Shown here one piece after another: positions 16,797-25,138 of a stretch of DNA of 64,000 nucleotides. The stretch lies in assembly GCA_913777465.1 (NCBI GenBank), contig CAJYRQ010000063.1, forward strand, positions 1-64,000, written 5' to 3'. The DNA is from an uncultured Chryseobacterium sp. GTDB taxonomy: Bacteria > Bacteroidota > Bacteroidia > Flavobacteriales > Weeksellaceae. How positions within the stretch are numbered: position 1 is the first letter of the stretch; each line of letters starts with the position of its first letter. Under the pieces are notes generated by a model. The model was not told where the DNA came from. It did not search any database and was given only the letters and a program-made list of their open reading frames with translations. The position numbers were made by a program, and so were the translations under genes.

Positions 16797-17294
16797 TTAG
16801 CTGATATCATCCAGATGGCGGATCATCCAGATGGTACAGGAATCGTGTCCGGAATTGCCCAACGGTTTTTCCAGCAATTGGAATCCGGAATTTTCATACA
16901 TTTTTACGGCTTTTGAAAACTCCGGCAGGCTTTCCAGGTAAACGTTTTTATATCCCATTTCCTTTGCGCTGGCAATGCTTTTCATCATCAGGCTTTTCCC
17001 AAGCCCTATCCCTCTTGCTTCCGGACGGAGATAAAATTTTGCCAGTTCCGCGCATCCTTCCGGCAATCCTTCCGTAGGAAAGATCCCGCAACAGCCGGAA
17101 ATAACACCGTCTACTTCCCCAACCCACAGCACGGAATTTTCTTTTTTAAATAATGAATATAAATCGGATGTCGTAGGATCCGAATAGACCGTTCCTTCCT
17201 TCGGGGCATCAAATTCCGTAAAAGTGTCCCTGATCAGTTTTGCAAGTGCTTCATTGTCTGATTTCTCAGCTTTTCTGATATTTATTTTCTCCAT
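16797..17294 (-). CDS. GNAT-family N-acetyltransferase
   Basis: A 165-residue acetyltransferase. The acetyl-CoA pyrophosphate-binding loop is RPEARGIGLGKSLM (about residues 95-108), preceded by the beta-4 strand CAELAKFYL and followed by GYKNVYLESLPEFSKAVKMYENSGFQ, the usual motif B region. The substrate is unknown. An ATG five codons upstream is possible, but MEKINIRKAEKSDNEAL gives the standard GNAT N-terminus, so I use 17294. Confidence 0.88.
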   Translation of the reverse strand: MEKINIRKAEKSDNEALAKLIRDTFTEFDAPKEGTVYSDPTTSDLYSLFKKENSVLWVGEVDGVISGCCGIFPTEGLPEGCAELAKFYLRPEARGIGLGKSLMMKSIASAKEMGYKNVYLESLPEFSKAVKMYENSGFQLLEKPLGNSGHDSCTIWMIRHLDDIS

Positions 17295-17461
17295 ATCTCT
17301 TGATTTCATTCAGGTTTAGACAGATCCTGCCTAAACAGCATTACCGCAGATAATTTAAATTATATATTCAAATATAACGATTGTTCAGGCATCAGCCCTG
17401 CATGAATTGGTAAAAGCTGAGCCATACATGACATGCGGCTTGTTTTGCTTTTTAAATTGAT

Positions 17462-18103
17462 TCAGTGCCGGATCAGCTTTTCCAGATCCGAGCTTTTGTC
17501 TTCCCGGTAAAAATGCCCGTGAAATTCATTCAGCTTTTTCAAAAGGTCCAGCAATGCTGTTTTCTCCCCGTCATCAAGCTGTCCCGATAGAAATTTCGAG
17601 GTGATGTTTACTTTATTTACGGATTCATGAAACACCTGCTCTCCTTTCCGGGTCAGGTTCAGCCGTTTGCTTCTTTTGTCTTTTTCATCGTTTTTCTCCG
17701 CCACCATTCCCGATTCCAGCAGGCGTTTGATAATCTGGGTACCGGTCTGTTTTTCATGGCCGTTCCGCTCGATCAGCTGCATTTTGGTGAGATTCGGCTC
17801 ATCTTTAAGGCGGTACAGGTAGGTGAATTCTTCATTGGCAAGTTCGGGGAAATCCTTCAGTCCTCTGCGGATGGCCTGTTTGGAATATCGTCCCAGCAAA
17901 AGCACCTGCTTGCAGATCTCATTTTCCGTAAACGAAACTTCATGCTCTTCATTTTTAAAGAGTTTGGTCGGGCTTTCTTCCCTGTATTTCCGGTCGTTCA
18001 GCCACAGGCGGAAATCCTCAGTGGTAGAATGAGGTTTATAGGCTTCGGAATTTTCAAAATCTTTTACCTGATGAAGCAGATCGATGAAAAAGTCGGTATT
18101 CAT
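17462..18103 (-). CDS. MarR-family transcriptional regulator with N-terminal extension
   Basis: A 213-residue protein with a winged helix-turn-helix of MarR type at about 100-175: LTKMQLIERNGHEKQTGTQIIKRLLESGMVAEKNDEKDKRSKRLNLTRKG, including the wing DKRSKRLNLT. About 65 residues precede the fold, longer than in typical MarR proteins. The gene starts 40 bp after the SDR stop on the same strand, so the two are probably co-transcribed and this regulator may control the pair. Ligand and operator are unknown. Confidence 0.85.
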   Translation of the reverse strand: MNTDFFIDLLHQVKDFENSEAYKPHSTTEDFRLWLNDRKYREESPTKLFKNEEHEVSFTENEICKQVLLLGRYSKQAIRRGLKDFPELANEEFTYLYRLKDEPNLTKMQLIERNGHEKQTGTQIIKRLLESGMVAEKNDEKDKRSKRLNLTRKGEQVFHESVNKVNITSKFLSGQLDDGEKTALLDLLKKLNEFHGHFYREDKSSDLEKLIRH

Positions 18104-18143
18104 AATGCAAATTTAATCTAAAATAAAATAAGAATGACCTGTG

Positions 18144-18842
18144 CTAGAGCTTCACGCTACCCATACCACCGTCTATCCCGAAAATCTGTCCGGTAATCCA
18201 TGATGCCTGGTCTGAAATCAGGAAAGCCGTCATGGCTGCAATTTCTTCGGGATTTCCAACCCTTTGCAGCGGATGCCTCTTTGCGGAAGCCTCCCGTTTT
18301 TCAGGAGTCGACAGAAGCTGGGCGGCAAGGTGGGTATCCGTTAAAGAAGGTGCAATGGCATTAACCCTGATTTTCTGTGCAGAAAATTCTGCGGCAAGGC
18401 TCTTCGTAAGCCCTTCCACCGCGTTTTTACTGGCAGAAACAGAGGCGTGGAAAGGCATTCCCAGTTTTGCTGCCACGGAGCTGAAAAGGACTATCGAGGC
18501 ACCGTCAGATTTTTTAAGGTTGGGCAATAATTTCTGGATAATTTTTACCGCTCCCAGTACATTGATTTCAAAATCATTTTTAAAATCTTCCACCGAAAGC
18601 CGGTTGAAAGGTTTCAGATTGATGCTTCCCGGTGCATACACCAGTCCGTCCACCACTTCAGGAAAGTCAATATTGTCCGGATTTCCCGAAAGGATATCCA
18701 TCCGGTGAAATTCGATATTCGGATGATTCAGTTCCGGATTTTCGGTTTTTGAAATTCCGATAATGCGGTGTTCCCCTAAAAGGATTTTTGCTGTGGCCAG
18801 GCCGATGCCTTTTCCGCAGCCGATGATGACGATGTTTTTCAT
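18144..18842 (-). CDS. Short-chain dehydrogenase-like protein lacking the catalytic Tyr
   Basis: A 232-residue Rossmann protein of the classical SDR length. The cofactor motif is GCGKGIGLA (residues 8-16), and catalytic Ser lies in VLFSSVAA (121/122). At the YxxxK position the sequence is VSASK (135-139): the Lys is kept but Tyr is replaced by Val, with His132 just before. The C-terminal IDGG motif is present (GQIFGIDGGMG). The same change occurs in a subset of Bacteroidota SDRs found near photolyase genes, as I recall. Catalysis, if any, must differ from the usual Tyr-based mechanism. It lies left of the 18875-19420 repeat array and upstream of the MarR gene. Confidence 0.85.
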   Translation of the reverse strand: MKNIVIIGCGKGIGLATAKILLGEHRIIGISKTENPELNHPNIEFHRMDILSGNPDNIDFPEVVDGLVYAPGSINLKPFNRLSVEDFKNDFEINVLGAVKIIQKLLPNLKKSDGASIVLFSSVAAKLGMPFHASVSASKNAVEGLTKSLAAEFSAQKIRVNAIAPSLTDTHLAAQLLSTPEKREASAKRHPLQRVGNPEEIAAMTAFLISDQASWITGQIFGIDGGMGSVKL

Positions 18843-18874
18843 ATTTATTTTTTTGATGTTATTTTATTTTTTTT

Positions 18875-19420
18875 GAACACAAAGCCCGCAAAGGAGCATG
18901 AACTACTAACTGTTTTCAAATTTCGCAAAGCCGTTTCACTTATAAAAGCCCGCAGAGAATTTTTATGAATTAATTAATTCTTTATCAACTGAGCCTGATG
19001 AATGAAAATCTTGTTTCAAATATATCCGAAGCCTGAGCACAAAGCCCGCAAAAGAGCATGAATTACTAACTGTTTTCAAGTTTCGCAAAGCCGTTTCACT
19101 TATAGAAGCCTGCAGAGGATTTTTATGAATTTATTTAATTCTTTATTAACTAAGCCTAACGAAAGACAGTCTTGTTTCAAATATCCAAAGCCTGAACACA
19201 AAGCCCGCAAAGGAGCATGAATTACTAACTGTTTTCAAGTTTCGCAAAGCCGTTTTACTTATAGAAGCCCGCAGAGGATTTTTATGAATTTATTTAATTC
19301 TTTATTAACTAAGCCTGATTTATCCTGAGCCTGATGAAAGAAAGTCTTGTTTCAAATATATCCGAAGCGTGAACACAGAGCCCGCAAAGCAGATTTTCAC
19401 TGCTAACCGCTTTTAAGTTT
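18875..19420. repeat. Array of about 160-bp tandem repeats, 3.3 copies
   Basis: Units begin GAACACAAAGCCCGC (or GAGCACAAAGCCCGC) at 18875, 19035 and 19194, with a degenerate fourth (GAACACAGAGCCCGC) at 19371. Each carries CATGAAxTACTAACTGTTTTCAA, GCAAAGCCGTTT, TTTTTATGAATT and GAAAxxxxxTCTTGTTTCAAATAT. The third unit has about 17 extra bp. A shorter inverted copy lies at 55673-55726. The array fills the gap between the SDR and TIGR03643 genes. No protein gene is supported within it. Confidence 0.8.
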
Positions 19421-19569
19421 CACTTAGTCATTTCATTTATAAAAAATAAAAGACTATTTTCTGTAACGATCTACATCATTGTCAGGCTGAGCCCGTCGAA
19501 GCCCTATTTGTATCTTAACGTCCTTCTAATTATATGGTTTAAAAAGAGATTTTTGACAATCCTAAACTC

Positions 19570-19635
19570 ATTTTTCAAAATTTTAACCTAAGTCTTAGCC
19601 TTTGCCTTAACCATAATCTTTACCTCAGCCTAATC
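19570..19635. repeat. Degenerate CCTTAACC-type short repeats
   Basis: The stretch runs as variants of CCTAAG, CCTTTG, CCTTAACC, CCTCAGCC and CCTAATCC in succession, about seven imperfect units of six to nine bases. It lies just beyond the stop of the small TIGR03643-like gene. A few similar units (CAACCTTACCTTTACCTTG) recur at about 20094-20112 over the end of the photolyase gene. Confidence 0.4.
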
Positions 19636-19917
19636 CTATCTCTTCGAAATCTTATTATTGCTGATGGACCTCTGCCGGCTGCATTTGAATCGTTGCATTT
19701 CTTCACTCCTTTTTTTCAGGTGCTTCCGGCTGATTCCCGAATTGACCCGTTTTCTCCAAAGCTTAAAGCTCGATTCCTTCAGCTCGGAACGCATCAGTTC
19801 GATCACCTCCTGTTCGCTGATCCCGAACTGGAATTTAATGGCCTCAAAAGGCGTCCGGTCTTCCCAGGCCATCTCGATGATGCGGTCCGTTTCCTGTATG
19901 TTGAAATTTTTATTCAT
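19636..19917 (-). CDS. TIGR03643/DUF2805 family small protein
   Basis: A 93-residue basic protein. The first 60 residues (ETDRIIEMAWEDRTPFEAIKFQFGISEQEVIELMRSEL, then FKLWRKRV.SG...KH) match the TIGR03643 family as I remember it: a helical, helix-turn-helix-like small protein regularly found beside cryptochrome/photolyase genes. The tail is rich in Arg, Lys and Ser. Its molecular function is unknown. It lies 168 bp downstream of the photolyase gene on the same strand, consistent with the island's gene content. Confidence 0.8.
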   Translation of the reverse strand: MNKNFNIQETDRIIEMAWEDRTPFEAIKFQFGISEQEVIELMRSELKESSFKLWRKRVNSGISRKHLKKRSEEMQRFKCSRQRSISNNKISKR

Positions 19918-20085
19918 TACTTTTATTTTAACTGAACCTGGAGTTCATGATTTTTTTCTTACTATCTAGTGAACAGGGAGTGTAGGATTTTTTTTTACTA
20001 TCAACTGTTTTTTCAAGTTTTCACAAAGCTACTTCAGCAGGCTCAGCATAAACTGTTTTACTTATACAAGCATCAATAAGTTATT

Positions 20086-21594
20086 CTAAGATTCAACCTT
20101 ACCTTTACCTTGATTATCGCTCAGACTTTTCACCACCTCTTTTGCTGTTTTCAGGTGCTGCTTCCGTTTTTCTTCCGGCATTTTGTCCAGGGTACGGACC
20201 ATCATCGACAGTCTTGGGTTTTTCAGGAAAAAGTCTTTGTGCTCATGGATAAAGTTCCAGAATAGCGCGTCCCATTTCTCGGTCCATTCGCCGATGGGAT
20301 AATCGCTCATTTTTTTCAGGTAATTGCTTCCACTGATGTACGGCTTCGTACTCATTTTCCCGCCGTCGGCAAAGCTGCTCATACCATAGACATTCGGAAC
20401 CATTACCCAATCGTAGGAGTCGATAAACATTTCCATAAACCATTGGTACACTTCATCCGGATCAAACTGGCAGAGATTCATGAAATTGGCAAAGACCATC
20501 AGCCTTTCGATATGATGGGCATAACCGGTCTTCAGGATTTTTTTCAGTGAACTGTCAATCGGTTGTATACCGGTTTCTGCCGTATAAAAAGTTTCCGGAA
20601 GCTTGTTTTTATGGTTCCAGTAATTTTTGTTTCGCTGATAGGTTCCATCATATACATAAACCCCACGCACAAATTCCCGCCAGCCGACAATCTGCCGGAC
20701 AAAACCTTCCAGCGAGTTGACCGGGATATCGTCTTCCTTCGCAAAGGCAACCGCTTTTTCCAATACGTTTTCCGCCGTCAGCAGACCGACATTCAGCAAT
20801 GGAGAAAGGATGCTGTGGTGCAGAAAATGTTCTTTCTCTACGATGCTGTCTTCGTAAGCCCCGAATTCGGCAAAGCGGTTTTCAAAGAACTGGACCAGCC
20901 ATTTTTCAGCTTCTTCAAACGTGGCAGGATACAGCTGCTCATCCGTCAGGCTTCCGTAGTTACCGGCAAAATGCTTCTCCGTATATTCTTTAGCCTCTTT
21001 AAAATAAGCATTGTTTTCAGGGAAATAAATCGATGGTGCTTTCCGGTTTTTGGGATATTTCTTCCGGTTTTCCGTATCAAACGTCCATTTTCTGCCCAGC
21101 GGCTTTCCGGTTTTCATCAGGATGTTCCGGGTAATCCGCTGCTGCCTGTAAAAATCGGTCTGATGGTAGGATTTCTTATCTTCGAAATATTCTTTCAGGT
21201 CATCTTTGGTGTTGATGAATAAAGGACTGTCCAGGATTTCCAGTTCAAGCTTCGTTTTCTGCAGCCTTTTTTCCAGCCAGTGATCGCAGACGTCGGTTGT
21301 TCTGACGGTTTTAAAACCCTCCTTTTCAAGCTTCGGGATGAATTTCCTGATGTCGGAAAATCCGGAGGTGCTTTCAATATATTCTACCTCAAAACCTGCT
21401 TTTTTCAGAAAATCTTCATAAAATTTCATCGTTGCGCGATGGAAGGCGATCTTCTGTTTGTGAAAAGCGTACTGCCTGAAAAACAGGAATTCTTCCAGCA
21501 GAAAGACGGGCTGGCTTTTATCCAGGTAATCCGTATCTTCAAACAGCTGGTGCGGAAAAATAAGCTGGGCGGTATGTTTCAGTTTTGCAGCCAT
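20086..21594 (-). CDS. FeS-BCP-type (6-4) photolyase/cryptochrome without cluster cysteines
   Basis: A 502-residue flavoprotein of the bacterial PhrB/CryB branch (Pfam DPRP type N-terminus [18 protein letters not shown]). The helical FAD domain has conserved GWREFVRGVYVY, GYAHHIERLMVFANF (His360/His361) and WVMVPNVYGMSSFADGGKMSTKPYISGSNYL. Family members I know bind a 4Fe-4S cluster through four Cys, one about 12 residues before YAHH and three after MSDY. Here the corresponding segments read PIDSSLKKILKTGYAHH and MSDYPIGEWTEKWDALFW (429-446), with no Cys. Only two Cys exist elsewhere (VCDHWL, MNLCQF). It probably repairs UV lesions or acts as a photoreceptor, but without a cluster. It overlaps the DASH cryptochrome gene by 16 nt. 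Confidence 0.88.
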   Translation of the reverse strand: MAAKLKHTAQLIFPHQLFEDTDYLDKSQPVFLLEEFLFFRQYAFHKQKIAFHRATMKFYEDFLKKAGFEVEYIESTSGFSDIRKFIPKLEKEGFKTVRTTDVCDHWLEKRLQKTKLELEILDSPLFINTKDDLKEYFEDKKSYHQTDFYRQQRITRNILMKTGKPLGRKWTFDTENRKKYPKNRKAPSIYFPENNAYFKEAKEYTEKHFAGNYGSLTDEQLYPATFEEAEKWLVQFFENRFAEFGAYEDSIVEKEHFLHHSILSPLLNVGLLTAENVLEKAVAFAKEDDIPVNSLEGFVRQIVGWREFVRGVYVYDGTYQRNKNYWNHKNKLPETFYTAETGIQPIDSSLKKILKTGYAHHIERLMVFANFMNLCQFDPDEVYQWFMEMFIDSYDWVMVPNVYGMSSFADGGKMSTKPYISGSNYLKKMSDYPIGEWTEKWDALFWNFIHEHKDFFLKNPRLSMMVRTLDKMPEEKRKQHLKTAKEVVKSLSDNQGKGKVES

Positions 21595-22877
21595 AATTGT
21601 ATAAATTCCTGGTTGGGATCGTACATCTCAGCCTGCTTTTCAGGATTGAAAATCCGGTCGCGGTTGTCGTTGCCGACACCGGCCAGGTACATCCAGTTGC
21701 CGTAATTGCTGTGCACATCATAATCAATCAGCAGCTCCTCAAAATAAGCCGCCCCGATCCTCCAGTCCTGCTTTAGGACTTTGCAGAAGTAGGAGGCCAC
21801 ATTCTGCCTGCCGCGGTTGCTCATCCATCCGGTATTTTTCAGTTCAAGCATATTGGCATTGATGAAATCCGAATCCGTAGTTCCTTCCTTCCACTGCCGG
21901 ATCAGTTCATCATCATGTTCCCATACATATTGTTTTTTTCCGATTCCGTTTTTCCGGAAAATCAGGTCTTTGTACTCCATGGAAACATACCTGAAAAAAT
22001 CCCGCCAAAAGAGTTCAAAAACCAGCCAGTAGGTCGATTCGTTGCTGCCGAATTCCTGCTCATACTTTTTGATTTCGTGATAAACGGAAACGGCAGACAG
22101 GCTGCCGTCGGCCAGCCACGCAGAAAATTTAGAGCTGTAATCCGTTCCCGTCAAGCCGTTCCGGGTATCTTTATAGCTGCTGAGATTCCGGGTTTCCGAA
22201 AAATACGACTCCAGTCTTTTCAGAGCCTGTGTTTCTCCGCCATTGAAAGGAAATGCCGTTCTCGTATCGGTTTTAAAATTTTCATATCCCAGTGATTCGA
22301 GGGTTACTTCATCATTTTGAACTGCAATCCCGGATTTGTCGTACCTCAGATTTTCTGAAGCAAACTCCGGCCGGATCAAGAGATTTTTTTCAATTTTCTG
22401 CCTGAAGGTGGTAAACATCATCGGTATTTTATCCATCGTACCGGCAACAAACAGCGGATGCACCAGAAACTGGGAATACGACTTTTCCCATGCTGCCGCC
22501 GGCAAAACGTTTCTGACTTCGTCTTCTTTCTCCTTTTCTTCCCGGGTCCATTCCTGCTGGCAGAAGATTTTTACGATGTCGAATGTATCAGACAATTCTT
22601 TAAAAACACTTCCGGTATTTCCCTGTTTTATCAGGAAAGGAATATCTTTTCCTTTTAAATTTCCTTTCAGGTCTTGTACGGTTTCCAGCAGGAACCTGGC
22701 CCGGTATTTCCCGGTTTTCCTGCTGCCAAACTGTATTCTTCCGAAATCCCGGTCGTCAAAAACATAAACCGCCAGGAAAGGCAAGCTTTCCTGCATGATA
22801 TTATATAACGATTCCGAGTCCCGGGCTCTCAGGTCTTTGGTGAACCAGAGTATATTGATTTTTTGTTTTTCCGGCAT
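21579..22877 (-). CDS. DASH-family cryptochrome/photolyase
   Basis: A 432-residue flavoprotein. The alpha/beta antenna domain begins [20 protein letters not shown]. The FAD domain includes [73 protein letters not shown] and [34 protein letters not shown], all typical of cryptochrome DASH. Expected chromophores are FAD and methenyltetrahydrofolate; activity is on single-stranded or looped UV-damaged DNA, with possible signalling. I place the start at [12 protein letters not shown]; a frame 14 codons longer exists but is not conserved-looking. The start lies inside the 3' end of the DUF2256 gene (49-nt overlap in another frame). Confidence 0.92.
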   Translation of the reverse strand: MPEKQKINILWFTKDLRARDSESLYNIMQESLPFLAVYVFDDRDFGRIQFGSRKTGKYRARFLLETVQDLKGNLKGKDIPFLIKQGNTGSVFKELSDTFDIVKIFCQQEWTREEKEKEDEVRNVLPAAAWEKSYSQFLVHPLFVAGTMDKIPMMFTTFRQKIEKNLLIRPEFASENLRYDKSGIAVQNDEVTLESLGYENFKTDTRTAFPFNGGETQALKRLESYFSETRNLSSYKDTRNGLTGTDYSSKFSAWLADGSLSAVSVYHEIKKYEQEFGSNESTYWLVFELFWRDFFRYVSMEYKDLIFRKNGIGKKQYVWEHDDELIRQWKEGTTDSDFINANMLELKNTGWMSNRGRQNVASYFCKVLKQDWRIGAAYFEELLIDYDVHSNYGNWMYLAGVGNDNRDRIFNPEKQAEMYDPNQEFIQLWLQN

Positions 22878-22984
22878 CTTTCGCTGCAATATTTTACTTC
22901 GTCCCAGTTTTTCTTCCATTTTTTCCGCCAGTTGAACGGCAATCCGCAGACTTCGCAGATTTTGGAGGGTAATCCGGACGGCAT
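22829..22984 (-). CDS. DUF2256 zinc-ribbon-like small protein
   Basis: A 51-residue protein, [17 protein letters not shown] at the start, then [24 protein letters not shown]. The two Cys pairs (C10/C13 in ICEVC, C33/C37 in YCSERC) make a zinc-binding treble-clef-like site, and the spacing matches the DUF2256 family often encoded beside DASH cryptochromes. It begins one base after the ABC1-kinase stop and overlaps the cryptochrome start in a different frame, so it is easily missed. Its role is unknown; the context suggests a helper of the photolyases. Confidence 0.88.
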   Translation of the reverse strand: MPSGLPSKICEVCGLPFNWRKKWKKNWDEVKYCSERCRKNKKSIYSGSPKT

Positions 22985-22985
22985 A

Positions 22986-24305
22986 TTAAGGTTTTATGAA
23001 ATTCCTGAAGTTATTGATCCTGATATCCTTCGCTTTCAGGTCATGCATCATGTTGTATAAACCGAAGAACGTCCGGTTCAGGTAAATAAAATGCCGGGAT
23101 CCGCGGTTGGTATTCATTCCCTTCATATCGCTGATCTTCGAGTAACGCTGACCGAGGTCCGCAATTTCCTGAAAGAACCCTTCATCAGAAAAATCGAATT
23201 TCTCCTGATTGAAAGGCCGGGTAAATAGCTCCAGAAGCTCATAGAACAATGTGGCAAAAAATTCTTTCTCCTTCGGCGTATCTTCTTCACGAAGGATTTC
23301 CAAAGCAAACAGTTTCTCCCGGAAAACTTCAGGATTTTTAAGATTCTCTTCCTTGGCAAGCTCAAAGTACGGCACATAGAAATCTTCAGGAATCTCCTTG
23401 ATACAGCCGAAATCGATTACCACAAGCCGGCCGTCATCCGAAATCAGGAAATTGCCCGGATGCGGATCGGCATGCACCTTTTTCAGGATATGCATCTGGT
23501 ACATATAGAAATCCCACAGGGTCTGCCCGATCGCGTTCAGCTCATCCTGGGTATTCTCTTTTCTGGTGAACTCCGAAAAGTGGATTCCGGACATCCAGTC
23601 CATGGTGATGATCTTTTCGCAGGAATATTCAGGATAATAGTCAGGAAACTTTATATTCGGAAGATGGCTGCAGGCGGCTGCAAACAGCCGGCTCCGTTTC
23701 AGCTCCAGGTTATAATCGGTTTCCTCAAACAGTTTATCTTCTACCTCCTGGAAGTAAGATTCCGAACCTTCTTTTTTGATGTTGAACATTTTCATTGCAA
23801 TGGGCTTCACCATTTTCAGATCGCTCGAAATGCTTTCCCTCACGCCGGGATACTGGATTTTTACCGCCAGGTTTTTATCTCCTTTTTTTGCCTTATGAAC
23901 CTGTCCGATGCTGGCTGCATTCACGGATTCCTGAGAAAATTCATCGAAAATGGCTTCCGGATTCTTTCCGAAATATTTCCTGAATATTTTTTTTACCAAA
24001 GCTCCGGATAACGGCGGAACAGAAAACTGCGACAGTGAAAATTTCTCCACATATTCCACCGGAAGGATGTTCTTTTCCATGCTCAGCATCTGGGCTACCT
24101 TCAATGCAGAACCCTTCAGTTCTTTCAGGGAGTCGTAAATATCCGCTGCGTTATCTTCATTCAGGATTTTCCTTGCTTCCTCTTCATCTTTTGTTATTTT
24201 GTTCCCGTAGTATTTCAGGTAATTGACACCGACCTTTGCCCCTGCTTTCAGAAGGCTGCCGGTCCGTTCAATTTTCCCGGTCGGGATTTTATTTAATGTT
24301 TTCAT
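22986..24305 (-). CDS. ABC1/AarF (UbiB-like) atypical protein kinase
   Basis: A 439-residue protein of the ADCK/UbiB family. The N-terminal part carries the KxGQ-type segment in altered form ([17 protein letters not shown]), then the Ala-rich loop [11 protein letters not shown] that replaces the usual glycine-rich loop, the VAIKxQYPGV-type segment ([13 protein letters not shown]), the catalytic-like [12 protein letters not shown] and the DFG motif (VIDFGCIKE). UbiB relatives assist isoprenoid-quinone metabolism through an ATPase activity. In this island the role is unclear. It lies between the TetR gene (82 bp gap) and DUF2256 (1 bp gap), so it is part of the light-gene operon. Confidence 0.9.
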   Translation of the reverse strand: MKTLNKIPTGKIERTGSLLKAGAKVGVNYLKYYGNKITKDEEEARKILNEDNAADIYDSLKELKGSALKVAQMLSMEKNILPVEYVEKFSLSQFSVPPLSGALVKKIFRKYFGKNPEAIFDEFSQESVNAASIGQVHKAKKGDKNLAVKIQYPGVRESISSDLKMVKPIAMKMFNIKKEGSESYFQEVEDKLFEETDYNLELKRSRLFAAACSHLPNIKFPDYYPEYSCEKIITMDWMSGIHFSEFTRKENTQDELNAIGQTLWDFYMYQMHILKKVHADPHPGNFLISDDGRLVVIDFGCIKEIPEDFYVPYFELAKEENLKNPEVFREKLFALEILREEDTPKEKEFFATLFYELLELFTRPFNQEKFDFSDEGFFQEIADLGQRYSKISDMKGMNTNRGSRHFIYLNRTFFGLYNMMHDLKAKDIRINNFRNFIKP

Positions 24306-24387
24306 TTTTAAATTTTATTTGTTTTTTAACACAAAGTCAGTAGTACTTAATAAAAGCCGTAACCAAGAAGCTAAAAGCTATAAGCAC

Positions 24388-25041
24388 TTATCTGAATTTC
24401 TCTTTCCACAGGAACTTCCCCAGATCGATTACTTTTCTCAGCGGCTCGTTATCCATCAGTTCGAAACCTGTATCAATGGTCTTTTCAACAAAAATATCGG
24501 TCTTCTCAAAATCCGGCGAAGTATCTTTCTTCCAGAAATCGATAGAGGAAACAAAATGCAGCCAAAGGGTTTCCTGCCTGGCTTTTTCATTGAATCTCCG
24601 GATGTCCTGCTTGGCTTTTTCGATCATTTCCCACTCATTAAAATCAAGGGTGCCCACAAACCGGCGGTGGGTTTCCCGTAAATTCTGAAGTGCCCTGACC
24701 TGCTGTGCTTTTGATGTTCCTAAAATCGACAGTACCAATGATCGGTTCATCGTCAGGTTTTCAAAGAAAATAAAATAGACATTAAGGAGTTTTTCCTTCG
24801 TTAATATTTCCGGTGAAGCATTTACTTCTTCTGCGAGCTCAAGAGATTTCCTGAACAGATGGTCCAGCATTTCCTTTTCGATCTGGTCGAATCCGGAGAA
24901 AAAATGATAAAATTCCTTTTCATCAAAGCCGTTGTCCTTTGCAAAGAGATAAACGTTTTTCGGACGTTCGCCGTGATTTAGAATATAGTCTCCGTAAAGT
25001 TCAAATATTTTTTCCTGTGTAAGAGGGATTTGTTCTTGCAT
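24388..25041 (-). CDS. TetR/AcrR-family regulator heading the photolyase operon
   Basis: A 217-residue protein with an N-terminal TetR-type DNA-binding domain (residues 8-60: TQEKIFELYGDYILNHGERPKNVYLFAKDNGFDEKEFYHFFSGFDQIEKEML), less canonical than usual, followed by a helical ligand or dimerisation domain. The gene is first in the leftward operon and divergent from the GTP cyclohydrolase gene, the standard layout for a local repressor controlling both arms. The intergenic region has matching AT-rich motifs over both -7 boxes. Confidence 0.8.
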   Translation of the reverse strand: MQEQIPLTQEKIFELYGDYILNHGERPKNVYLFAKDNGFDEKEFYHFFSGFDQIEKEMLDHLFRKSLELAEEVNASPEILTKEKLLNVYFIFFENLTMNRSLVLSILGTSKAQQVRALQNLRETHRRFVGTLDFNEWEMIEKAKQDIRRFNEKARQETLWLHFVSSIDFWKKDTSPDFEKTDIFVEKTIDTGFELMDNEPLRKVIDLGKFLWKEKFR

Positions 25042-25059
25042 GATAGAATTTATTTATAA

Positions 25060-25113
25060 ACAAATTTAGTAATTAATTTTATCCCGAATAAAAATAAAGT
25101 ATAAATTTGTACT
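25060..25113. promoter_or_regulatory. Facing promoters with matching cores, candidate TetR operators
   Basis: TAAATTTG at 25102-25109 (plus) and TAAATTTG on the minus strand at 25061-25068 are the -7 boxes of two divergent promoters, giving leaders of about 15 nt to the TetR start and 25 nt to the cyclohydrolase start. The plus box is the centre of a near-palindrome, AGTATAAATTTGTACT (25098-25113, one mismatched pair). The 9-mer TAAATTTGT occurs inverted at both boxes, so one regulator could occlude both. No clear TTG -33 element is visible. Confidence 0.6.
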
Positions 25114-25138
25114 ATATAAACCATTTAATTTTTGAATT

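Noticed and set aside
18860-19470. CRISPR-like array
   Set aside because: Units are about 160 bp and contiguous, with no short repeat alternating with unique spacers and no cas gene.
22878-22919. Longer N-terminus for the DASH cryptochrome ([14 protein letters not shown])
   Set aside because: The family begins at INILWF; the extra residues are the DUF2256 coding sequence read in another frame.
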